Virus record (IMG/VR): IMGVR_UViG_3300009169_000013
Span: 1 to 32,157 of that record
Origin: a virus
DNA length: 32,157 nucleotides
Strand: one strand, 5' to 3'
Under the pieces are notes generated by a model. It worked only from the letters and a program-made list of their open reading frames with translations, did no database searches and was not told the origin of the DNA. Below are positions 23,183 through 28,788 of this stretch, piece by piece (positions within the stretch are counted from its first letter, which is position 1; every line of letters begins with the position of its first letter). The position numbers were made by a program, and so were the translations under genes.

Positions 23183-23193
23183 GGTAGCATACC
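23183..23193 (-). repeat. GGTA-NNN-TACC palindrome in control region
   Basis: GGTAGCATACC on the + strand is GGTATGCTACC on the - strand, identical to the first unit of the two early-operon pairs. It lies 6 bases upstream of the small open frame at 23200. Confidence 0.75.
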
Positions 23194-23199
23194 AAAAAA

Positions 23200-23352
23200 A
23201 TGAATAGAAATTTACCCTTAAAAAATAAAAAGTGGTGGTGTTTTTATATGTGTTTTAAATTTAAGGAGATTTTTGATGAAGATGATGATCTGTGTTCCCC
23301 GCCCTTTAAATTCAAATTCCCTTTAAAAACACTTTTTTCATTTTCATCATAA
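23200..23352 (+). CDS. Possible small protein, 50 residues
   Basis: This open frame has an ATG after a run of A, like other genes here. It encodes NRNLPLKNKKWWCFYMCFK, then an acidic part (EIFDEDDDLCSPPF) and FKFKFPLKTLFSFSS. It contains three Cys residues and no known motif. It lies inside a probable control region and could be chance. The aromatic/Cys-rich composition is unusual for noncoding AT-rich DNA, but it is not proof. Confidence 0.3.
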   Translation: MNRNLPLKNKKWWCFYMCFKFKEIFDEDDDLCSPPFKFKFPLKTLFSFSS

Positions 23353-23591
23353 TAAAAGGGGAGTTGCGTTGGTGTTTTTGTAATGGCGTTTTTTGATGTT
23401 TTTTCCTCTTATCCCCTTAATTCCTTAATAATTAAATTATACATATAAAATACAGTAAACATTAACAAATATACAATAATGATAAAGATTATATGTATTT
23501 ATATGGTGCTACTGAAACACGAAGGGTTTAGAGTAAAGGGGGAGAAATAAAAAACCCCCACCAACCCAACTATATTTTTCCAATATCTTAT

Positions 23592-24026
23592 ATGAAATCT
23601 ATCACCTTTTTATTAGGTATCATCATAATATCATGTACTCCAACAGCAATTAATGTTGAACCTATAACTGAATATTGCGTATCAATTCCAAAATACGAAC
23701 AGAGCTTATGTTTAGCTGAACCACATGACACTTTAGCAGGTGTTAATCACACCCCGATGATATATGTAGATCGGCTTAACTTAAATAAAAACTTCAAAGA
23801 TTTAACTATGCATTATATGATGATAGTTTCAATCGATGGAGATGTGTACACACTATCAAATTTGAAATATAGTTGTAAAGTTAAATTTGATGATGGTGTG
23901 AATAACACTGGTGTGAATAACACCTCCGAAGTCAAGATACAAGATATGTATTATGTTATTATCAAGCAAGAGTATTTAGATAGTTCCGTTGTTGTGGGCT
24001 TCACAGGTGTGAATGACACACTATAA
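23592..24026 (+). CDS. Small lipoprotein carrying four GVNxT elements
   Basis: The 144-residue protein begins with a short signal peptide and lipobox (TFLLGIIIISC, acylated Cys15), so it would be lipid-anchored in a host membrane. No family is recognised. A lysis spanin or superinfection-exclusion lipoprotein is possible. Four copies of the 15-base palindrome lie in frame: GVNHT at 50-54, GVNNT at 102-106 and 107-111, and GVNDT at 139-143, the last touching the C-terminus. The element makes up 20 of 144 residues. It is the first gene of the rightward late unit and is followed by a hairpin containing another copy. Confidence 0.75.
   Translation: MKSITFLLGIIIISCTPTAINVEPITEYCVSIPKYEQSLCLAEPHDTLAGVNHTPMIYVDRLNLNKNFKDLTMHYMMIVSIDGDVYTLSNLKYSCKVKFDDGVNNTGVNNTSEVKIQDMYYVIIKQEYLDSSVVVGFTGVNDTL
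23739..23753 (+). repeat. In-frame palindrome copy (GVNHT)
   Basis: GGTGTTAATCACACC is identical to the units of the array at 2734-2799, but here it is coding. Confidence 0.92.
23895..23924 (+). repeat. Two direct in-frame palindrome copies (GVNNTGVNNT)
   Basis: GGTGTGAATAACACT (23895-23909) is followed with no spacer by GGTGTGAATAACACC (23910-23924). The first copy has one arm mismatch (ACACT). The 15-base direct duplication keeps the frame. Confidence 0.92.
24006..24020 (+). repeat. Imperfect palindrome copy at the lipoprotein 3' end
   Basis: GGTGTGAATGACACA encodes GVNDT, followed by Leu and the stop. The right arm has lost its last C and the loop ends in G. Confidence 0.75.
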
Positions 24027-24033
24027 AAAAACC

Positions 24034-24070
24034 CCCACCACGTTGGTGTGAATAACACCGTGGTGAGGGT
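24034..24070 (+). terminator. Terminator-like hairpin built around a palindrome copy
   Basis: The inner stem GGTGT/ACACC (24045-24059) extends outward to CACCACG/CGTGGTG, with a two-base bulge and further C/G pairs. A run of A lies upstream and no clean T tract follows, although an A-rich stretch appears at 24079. It probably folds very stably and may end or slow the lipoprotein transcript, or terminate leftward transcription (a T tract exists in that direction). Confidence 0.65.
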
Positions 24071-24107
24071 CTTAGGCGAAAAAAAAAATTATGAATGTAT
24101 GTCAAAT

Positions 24108-24126
24108 GGTGTGATTAATTCACACC
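24108..24126 (+). repeat. Longer variant palindrome upstream of the late sigma gene
   Basis: GGTGTGA-TTAAT-TCACACC has 7-bp arms, two base pairs longer than the standard element. It lies 48 bases upstream of the gp55-like start, in a possible promoter or leader region. Confidence 0.85.
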
Positions 24127-24173
24127 CCACCAACTATATATAAAACTTTTTTTTTAAAAAGGCCAATATAGAT

Positions 24174-24572
24174 ATGTCAAATAAGAAAAATCACTATGTT
24201 AATCAGAAAAAGCTTTACGTTCAAACAGTTATAAGCCAAGCACTCGGTAAAAAAACACCAGAGCTACTCACTATGCTTTTAAAAATAAACGAGGGAGTAA
24301 ACAGCAAATTCCAGTATTACGGGGGAGATGATGATAGATACGATTGCAAGATGGAAGCACTAGCTGTTTTGTTATCAAATTGGCACACCTTTGATTCGGT
24401 TAATTATATTTCACCATTCCAGTTATTTACTGAGATTTCTAAAAGAGGCCACACCAAGGGACTTGAGATACTTTACGGACAAAAAGGCTTAAAAAAAGAT
24501 GAAAGAAAGACTATATTTTCTCTTGATTTTGTCATGGGAGAGGATGGCGGAAGCATAGGTGATCTATTATAG
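24174..24572 (+). CDS. Putative late sigma factor, T4 gp55-like
   Basis: The 132-residue protein follows the pattern of T4 gp55, which binds host RNA polymerase to start late transcription. HYVNQKKLYVQTVI near the N-terminus corresponds to YVNNKELL in gp55. A middle helix, LLTMLLKINEGVNSKFQYY, precedes the sigma region-2-like core DCKMEALAVLLSNWHTFD, SPFQLFTEISKRG. It is shorter at the C-terminus than T4 gp55 (185 residues). Position at the head of the rightward structural operon agrees with late regulation. A palindrome variant lies in its leader. The match is by motif memory, not by search. Confidence 0.65.
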   Translation: MSNKKNHYVNQKKLYVQTVISQALGKKTPELLTMLLKINEGVNSKFQYYGGDDDRYDCKMEALAVLLSNWHTFDSVNYISPFQLFTEISKRGHTKGLEILYGQKGLKKDERKTIFSLDFVMGEDGGSIGDLL

Positions 24573-24641
24573 GCTAGTGTAGCGATTTCTGTGGCATCTC
24601 AGGCACTTTCTCATATCAAAACATAGCTAGATAAGGGTAGT

Positions 24642-24649
24642 TAAATTTG
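24642..24649 (+). promoter_or_regulatory. Possible Bacteroidetes -7 element (TAAATTTG)
   Basis: TAAATTTG fits the TAnnTTTG -7 consensus of Bacteroidetes promoters. It lies 74 bases before the gene at 24723, in a 150-base gap. No good -33 TTG was found at the expected distance, so this is a weak candidate. Confidence 0.25.
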
Positions 24650-24722
24650 AGGCTGTTAGAAGGCTTTAAAATGCTTAGATAGATTCGGAAAAAACACTAT
24701 TTTAAATATTAATAAATATAGT

Positions 24723-25028
24723 ATGGAAGAATTTAACGAAATATTCAAAAAACTTAAGTGGTCATTTTTGAGGAATTACAAAGATTACACAGACGAAATC
24801 GAGTATTTATTCGAAGCACTGGAATTACTTAATCAAAACATACCAAAGAGATTAACGGACAATGTAATTAATCATGCTGAGGTAGAAGTGATATACGCTA
24901 TACATCTAATGCCAGAGGCAACCATGTGGTTACTTGAAGAGATACTAGCAAAGACAATAGAGTTAGAATTGTATGAAATATCAAAGAATTACAAAATTTT
25001 AATGTTCAAAATTTCACAACCTAACTAG
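24723..25028 (+). CDS. Hypothetical protein, 101 residues
   Basis: No family is recognised. The protein is acidic and helical: EEFNEIFKKLKWSFLRNYKD, then EVEVIYAIHLMPEATMWLLEE and TIELELYEISKNYKIL. It has no membrane segment. It starts a tight run of genes (3 bases before the sigma-like gene at 25032) and may assist transcription or assembly, but its function is unknown. Confidence 0.65.
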   Translation: MEEFNEIFKKLKWSFLRNYKDYTDEIEYLFEALELLNQNIPKRLTDNVINHAEVEVIYAIHLMPEATMWLLEEILAKTIELELYEISKNYKILMFKISQPN

Positions 25029-25031
25029 ACA

Positions 25032-25556
25032 ATGAACGAGTGGATAGAAGAAAATTACAAAATGATCGAGACAATTGCCAAACGAGTGTTGTCCGACCGA
25101 TATGGTGAAGGTATATCAGCATATTATTTACATTTAATTAACAAAGACAAGATACCAGCCAACCCACCAGTGACGACATACTATTTCATGGTAAATTTAA
25201 AAAAACCGAAGTCATCTATAAACTACCAGAAATTCCAGCATAAAATACAAACATTCACTGGTTACGAAGTAATCGAGCATAATGAAGAGAAACTAAATGA
25301 TATGAAAATGGATCTACAGGATCCAACCATGATAGATTTCCTTCACAACAACGACAACAACGAAAAGTGGGTACAAATATACGAGATATTATACAGTAAA
25401 AAAATTAATTTAGATTTATTCGAGCAGCGATTATTTGATTTAATCTTTTATGAAAATCTATCTATAAGAAGTATAGCAAAGTTGACACAATCATCACCGA
25501 GCTGGGTGTATCAAAAAAGGAAAAGTTTGCTCGAAAAAATAAGAGAAGCGTTATGA
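25032..25556 (+). CDS. Sigma-70-like/HTH protein
   Basis: The 174-residue protein resembles a minimal sigma factor. The N-terminal helices (NEWIEENYKMIETIAKRVL, then PPVTTYYFMVNL) occupy the place of region 2. The C-terminal ~45 residues form a region-4-like helix-turn-helix (DLIFYENLSIRSIAKLTQ, SPSWVYQKRKSLLEKI). It may bind a phage promoter or act with the gp55-like protein 460 bases upstream. An alternative is an HTH regulator or terminase-associated protein. The stop overlaps the next ATG by 4 bases. Confidence 0.55.
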   Translation: MNEWIEENYKMIETIAKRVLSDRYGEGISAYYLHLINKDKIPANPPVTTYYFMVNLKKPKSSINYQKFQHKIQTFTGYEVIEHNEEKLNDMKMDLQDPTMIDFLHNNDNNEKWVQIYEILYSKKINLDLFEQRLFDLIFYENLSIRSIAKLTQSSPSWVYQKRKSLLEKIREAL

Positions 25557-25843
25557 TAATAGATATTTTATTAATACTTGCGTTCACCACATTAATTACT
25601 GAGCAAGTAATAGGAAGAAGAATAGTAAATTACATTTTAAATTTTAAACCTGAAAACTATTTACAATTAAATGGTACAAAGAGGTTCTTCATTGACTTAT
25701 TATCATGTCCTGTATGCACAAGCTTTCATATAGGTTATTTATATCACCTCGTTGTATATGGTTTAACTGACCTGTATTCAACTTTCACGTATGCGATGGT
25801 GTCGATGGTCATCTCATCAATTATAGAGAAGCTAAAGCGATAA
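25553..25843 (+). CDS. Small membrane protein with CPVC motif, DUF1360-like
   Basis: The 96-residue protein has hydrophobic segments near 2-18, 57-71 and 74-91. Between them is FIDLLSCPVCTSFHIGY, with the Cys52-Pro-Val-Cys55 motif seen in DUF1360-like membrane proteins. The function of that family is unknown to me. Two or three membrane helices and its small size also allow a holin role, which is noteworthy because no other holin is clear. The start overlaps the sigma-like gene by 4 bases. Confidence 0.65.
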   Translation: MIIDILLILAFTTLITEQVIGRRIVNYILNFKPENYLQLNGTKRFFIDLLSCPVCTSFHIGYLYHLVVYGLTDLYSTFTYAMVSMVISSIIEKLKR

Positions 25844-25875
25844 TAATAGATATAAAAAAAAGAATTAGAAAAAAC

Positions 25876-26214
25876 ATGAAAATGGAAGAACAACATAAAT
25901 TAATACAGGAGATGGAATCATTACCATCGAATAAAGAAAAAGTAGAAAGATTTTTTGAGCTAAGATTAGGCCCCAAATATGGAATGTCTGCACAATTCAC
26001 CATTTATATGTACCAGTTATATCAAGAATCGAGTGGTGATAATTCAATGGCAGGAAAGTTTGCCTGTGGGTCGTGCCAGGATCAAATTTACCGTAGATTA
26101 CAGGACTTCATTAAGTACGGTGATAATATAGGTAAGCCACTAAATAATTGGGAGCCAACGATTTCACAAGAAATAATTGGGGAACCAGTTAAAATAAAGA
26201 GAAAAAAGAAATGA
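25876..26214 (+). CDS. Hypothetical protein, 112 residues, with CxxC
   Basis: No family is named with confidence. The protein is helical with a CGSCQDQIYRRLQDF segment near 64-78. A similar Cys-Gly-Ser-Cys helix occurs in small proteins near terminase genes in related phages. The C-terminus is Lys-rich (KIKRKKK). The stop overlaps the next ATG by 4 bases (26211-26214), implying coupled translation with the tail chaperone gene. Confidence 0.6.
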   Translation: MKMEEQHKLIQEMESLPSNKEKVERFFELRLGPKYGMSAQFTIYMYQLYQESSGDNSMAGKFACGSCQDQIYRRLQDFIKYGDNIGKPLNNWEPTISQEIIGEPVKIKRKKK

Positions 26215-26852
26215 AGAACAATAATATAACACTTTATTCACCAGAAAACTGGGGCGAGGTAACGTTTAAGCAGTGGCGATTAATGTTAGCCGAGATGCAT
26301 AAATTAGATGTTTCTGATAAAATTAATTTATTACGATATCGGGTTAAGCAAGCACAGATATTAAACCCACAATACACTGAGAAACAGATAGGTCAATTAA
26401 CATTACCTCAGCTACAGCAGTATTTCACGAAGATAGAATTTTTGGATGATGAGCCAGTTAAAGAAATTTGGGACGAGTTTGAAATAAACGGTGAAACTTA
26501 TAAATTAATAAATTACAAGAATTTGAGTTTAGAAATGTGGATAGATGGTGAAAAATACACCAGCATGGAAGATGCACATAAGCTCATTGCTTTATTTTAT
26601 TTAAGACCAGATACATATAGTGAAGAAAAACTTGATGAAATAGCACAATTCATTGATACACAACCATGTGGTAGAGTTTTCTACCTTATATCTTTTTTTT
26701 TCTTTACACACAAAGCGTTAGAACTAGCTACAAGTCTTTATTCCGACCAGCTAACGAACCTGAACCGAAAGATAGAGAGGGTGAAGGAGACAGATCAGAA
26801 GATAAAAAACCTAAAAAGCAAAGTAATGAAAGCGTTTGGTTTAACATCATAA
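26211..26852 (+). CDS. Tail assembly chaperone, short form (gpG-like)
   Basis: The 213-residue protein has the layout of phage tail-assembly chaperones. An N-terminal helical part is followed by FEINGETYKLINYKNLSLEM near 96-115 and a YTSMEDAHKLIALFYLRPD segment. A hydrophobic block, CGRVFYLISFFFF, is followed by charged helices. Chaperones of this kind bind the tape measure during tail assembly and are often made in two lengths by -1 frameshifting. The frame contains two good slip sites, and the -1 frame is open through both into 26810-26986. The tape measure itself is about 6.6 kb away in circular order. Family memory is moderate. Confidence 0.6.
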   Translation: MKNNNITLYSPENWGEVTFKQWRLMLAEMHKLDVSDKINLLRYRVKQAQILNPQYTEKQIGQLTLPQLQQYFTKIEFLDDEPVKEIWDEFEINGETYKLINYKNLSLEMWIDGEKYTSMEDAHKLIALFYLRPDTYSEEKLDEIAQFIDTQPCGRVFYLISFFFFTHKALELATSLYSDQLTNLNRKIERVKETDQKIKNLKSKVMKAFGLTS

Positions 26853-26986
26853 TGCAAGTTAATGATTATGACTTAGTTAAGGCGAAACAATATCTTTCAT
26901 TAAACCATCAGCTTGTATTTTCCCATATTATTGCAGTAGGTCGTAGAAATGATGCGATTAAACGGGAATTTAATAAGAAAAAATAA
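26675..26986 (+). CDS. -1 frame extension of the tail chaperone (gpGT-like)
   Basis: The -1 frame is open from 26675 to the stop at 26984-26986. T TTT TTC (26696-26702) and A AAA AAC (26804-26810) are both canonical slip sites read in the 0 frame. Slippage at either gives a protein of about 258 residues ending in a Trp-containing helical domain. That domain is SNESVWFNIIMQVNDYDL, then KAKQYLSLNHQLVF, ending KREFNKKK. An ATG at 26852 sits inside this domain, after the Trp, so an independent 44-residue gene would be truncated. The charged linker between (ANEPEPKDREGEGDRSEDKK) looks like a domain linker. The arrangement parallels lambda gpG/gpGT. Confidence 0.6.
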   Translation, partial: SFLPYIFFFLYTQSVRTSYKSLFRPANEPEPKDREGEGDRSEDKKPKKQSNESVWFNIIMQVNDYDLVKAKQYLSLNHQLVFSHIIAVGRRNDAIKREFNKKK

Positions 26987-27074
26987 CCCCTTTTTTTACT
27001 CAATAACAAGACTAGATGCGAAAAATGGAAGTAATATATGTATTTACTTACAAAAAAATAATAAAAAAGAAAAT

Positions 27075-27479
27075 ATGTCATCAAAAAGCAACAGTGATCG
27101 AAGTAAATATTCAAAAGACGACCTGATATCAAAGGTCATATACATGCGAACTAATCAAATGTGTTCGGTAACGACTATAATAAATTTCATACAAGATTTG
27201 GGTTATTCTAAATCACAGGCATATGAATATCTCAAATGGGCGAGAGAAGAGATTAAAGAACGTTTCAATCTATTGAACCCAGCGATGATAGATGAAGCTA
27301 TTGCGCAGTATGAACAAGCGTTAGAAGAAGCGAGAGCGGCAAAAGACTGGCGCATGTGGAATGATCTTAAGAAGGAGATGAATAAGATACAGGGCAATTA
27401 CGCGGTACAGAAAGTTGACGTGAATGCTGATATTAATTTACATAATATCACAATTGAAATAGTTAAAAAACGTGATTAA
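27075..27479 (+). CDS. Terminase small subunit
   Basis: The start is placed at ATG 27075 after an A-rich leader; a frame extension upstream to 26949 begins inside the chaperone extension and lacks a good leader. The 134-residue protein has a charged N-terminus (SSKSNSDRSKYSKDDL) and a helix-turn-helix-like part (MCSVTTIINFIQDLGYSKS, then QAYEYLKWAREEI). It ends in long helices (AIAQYEQALEEARAAKDWRM) for oligomerisation and a short C-terminal strand. It would recognise the packaging site and recruit the large subunit, encoded next. The stop overlaps the next ATG by one base. Confidence 0.72.
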   Translation: MSSKSNSDRSKYSKDDLISKVIYMRTNQMCSVTTIINFIQDLGYSKSQAYEYLKWAREEIKERFNLLNPAMIDEAIAQYEQALEEARAAKDWRMWNDLKKEMNKIQGNYAVQKVDVNADINLHNITIEIVKKRD

Positions 27480-27619
27480 TGAAAAAGATAGAGGTTACTA
27501 TGCAAGAGTTATGGGCTGCAACGCGCCCTAATAAGCATAAGAACAAAAAAAAGTATCGAAGATATGAATTTAAAGCTACAAGCTACAAATGTATTAGAGA
27601 GGAACGCACAAGCATTTAA
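27479..27619 (+). CDS. Possible small basic protein overlapping the terminase start
   Basis: This 46-residue frame begins in a TAATG overlap with the terminase small-subunit stop and ends 56 bases inside the large-subunit gene. It starts KKIEVTMQELWAATRPNKHK and continues with a strongly basic stretch (KNKKKYRRYEFKATSYK). The TAATG link is the same coupling seen between other genes here. The basic stretch could bind nucleic acid. It may instead be only a leader that delivers ribosomes to the terminase start; no family is recognised. Confidence 0.4.
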   Translation: MKKIEVTMQELWAATRPNKHKNKKKYRRYEFKATSYKCIREERTSI

Positions 27620-28733
27620 TGATGGTTTTAGATTTATAATTAATCAGGGCGGCACACGCTCCAGTAAAACATATTCCATCATTCAACTACTGGTTGTTTT
27701 ATGTTTATCACAACCAAAGACACAAGTTTCAATAGTTCGAAAGACATTCCCTGCACTTAGGGCAACTGTCATGAAAGATTTAATAAATTTCTTAAAAGAG
27801 CACAATTTATATGACATAAATAAGCATAAGAGAACCGAATGGACATATGAATTTGAAAACGGTAGTGAAATAGTATTCTTTAGCACTGATGATGATTTAA
27901 AATTACGTGGAAGACAACATGATATAGTCTGGATAAACGAAGCCAACGAAGTAAATTATGACATTTTTGCAGAATTAAACCAGAGAACACGCAGGGCAAT
28001 ATTCATAGATTTCAACCCATCCGATTTATTTAGTTTCATATATGATTTATACAAAAGAAGAGAGACAATTGTTATTAAATCTAATTATTTAGACAACCCA
28101 TTTTTACCAGATGAATTAGTTAGAGAGATAGAGTATTACAAAGAAAATGACCCATGGCGGTGGAGGGTAATGGGGATGGGAGAGATAGGTGAAAGTCCCG
28201 AACTTATTTTTGATAGTTTTCAATACTATGATATTGCACCAATTGACTCTGATGGTAAATACATAGGTAAGGTAGCATTCGGGGCAGACTGGGGCTATAA
28301 AGACCCCACGACCATTGTTAAAACCACTTTAGTTGATGGTGTGACTGGATGGGAGCTTTATTTAGAAGAAATTTTATATGAAACACATCTAACACCTCAA
28401 CAGATTAAAGAAAGATTTGAGATAGTACCTAAAGACCAGCAAATATTTTGTGATCACCGACCCGAATACGTTGATATGTTAAGTGATTGGACAATTAAAA
28501 ACGCAAATAAGGCGATCAATCAGGGTATAATGGCTATGAAAGATTGCAAGATATTTTTAAAAAGAGATTCAGAGAATTTGATTAAAGAATTCAGAAACTA
28601 TAAGTGGAAGAAAGTAAAAGATCAAATAACAGATACACCCATTGATTTATTAAATCATAGCATAGATGCATCACGATATGGTCTTATGGGCTTAAGAAAT
28701 ATAGGTGTAACAGATTGGAAATTATTATTCTAG
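27564..28733 (+). CDS. Terminase large subunit
   Basis: The 389-residue motor and nuclease cuts and pumps phage DNA into the prohead. The ATPase has Walker A GGTRSSKTYS at 29-38 and Walker B IVWINEANEV at 121-130, with catalytic Glu126. The coupling-type motif IDFNPSD lies near 148-154. The RNase H-like nuclease has Asp242 in FGADWGYKDPT, Asp297 in IFCDHRPE and Asp368 in HSIDASRYG. It belongs to the PBSX/terminase_3-like group. It lies directly after the small subunit. In this phage the gene that follows is the large tail protein rather than the portal. Confidence 0.95.
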   Translation: MNLKLQATNVLERNAQAFNDGFRFIINQGGTRSSKTYSIIQLLVVLCLSQPKTQVSIVRKTFPALRATVMKDLINFLKEHNLYDINKHKRTEWTYEFENGSEIVFFSTDDDLKLRGRQHDIVWINEANEVNYDIFAELNQRTRRAIFIDFNPSDLFSFIYDLYKRRETIVIKSNYLDNPFLPDELVREIEYYKENDPWRWRVMGMGEIGESPELIFDSFQYYDIAPIDSDGKYIGKVAFGADWGYKDPTTIVKTTLVDGVTGWELYLEEILYETHLTPQQIKERFEIVPKDQQIFCDHRPEYVDMLSDWTIKNANKAINQGIMAMKDCKIFLKRDSENLIKEFRNYKWKKVKDQITDTPIDLLNHSIDASRYGLMGLRNIGVTDWKLLF

Positions 28734-28788
28734 TATCTACGAAGCAGTAATATAACATATTCCAATCTAATTAAACCAAAATACACAT

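Larger units (their letters stand above)
23017..23591. promoter_or_regulatory. Divergent control region between early and late units
   Basis: This is about 575 bases between the leftward early operon and the rightward lipoprotein gene. It holds TTTACTGT at 23073-23080 and 23165-23172, and its complement ACAGTAAA at 23452-23459. It also has two CTTATTTAG copies (23112 and 23135) with an inverted CTAAATAG between them, a 13-base dyad AAACATGATGTTT at 23153-23165, a GGTAGCATACC palindrome at 23183, and AT-rich runs. No clear Bacteroidetes promoter (TAnnTTTG with an upstream TTG) could be placed with confidence. It may carry the replication origin and the main early promoter. A small open frame (23200-23352) lies inside it. 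Confidence 0.6.

Noticed and set aside
23541-23570. GGGGG...CCCCC hairpin upstream of the lipoprotein gene
   Set aside because: A 5-bp G/C stem with a 12-base loop and no following T tract is too weak to call a terminator.
26852-26986. Independent 44-residue gene after the chaperone
   Set aside because: Its ATG lies inside a domain that begins upstream (SNESVWFNII), and the upstream -1 frame is continuous with it. A frameshift extension explains it better.
26949-27074. N-terminal extension of the small terminase
   Set aside because: The extension starts inside the chaperone extension, lacks an A-rich leader and has low-complexity codons. ATG 27075 follows a typical leader.
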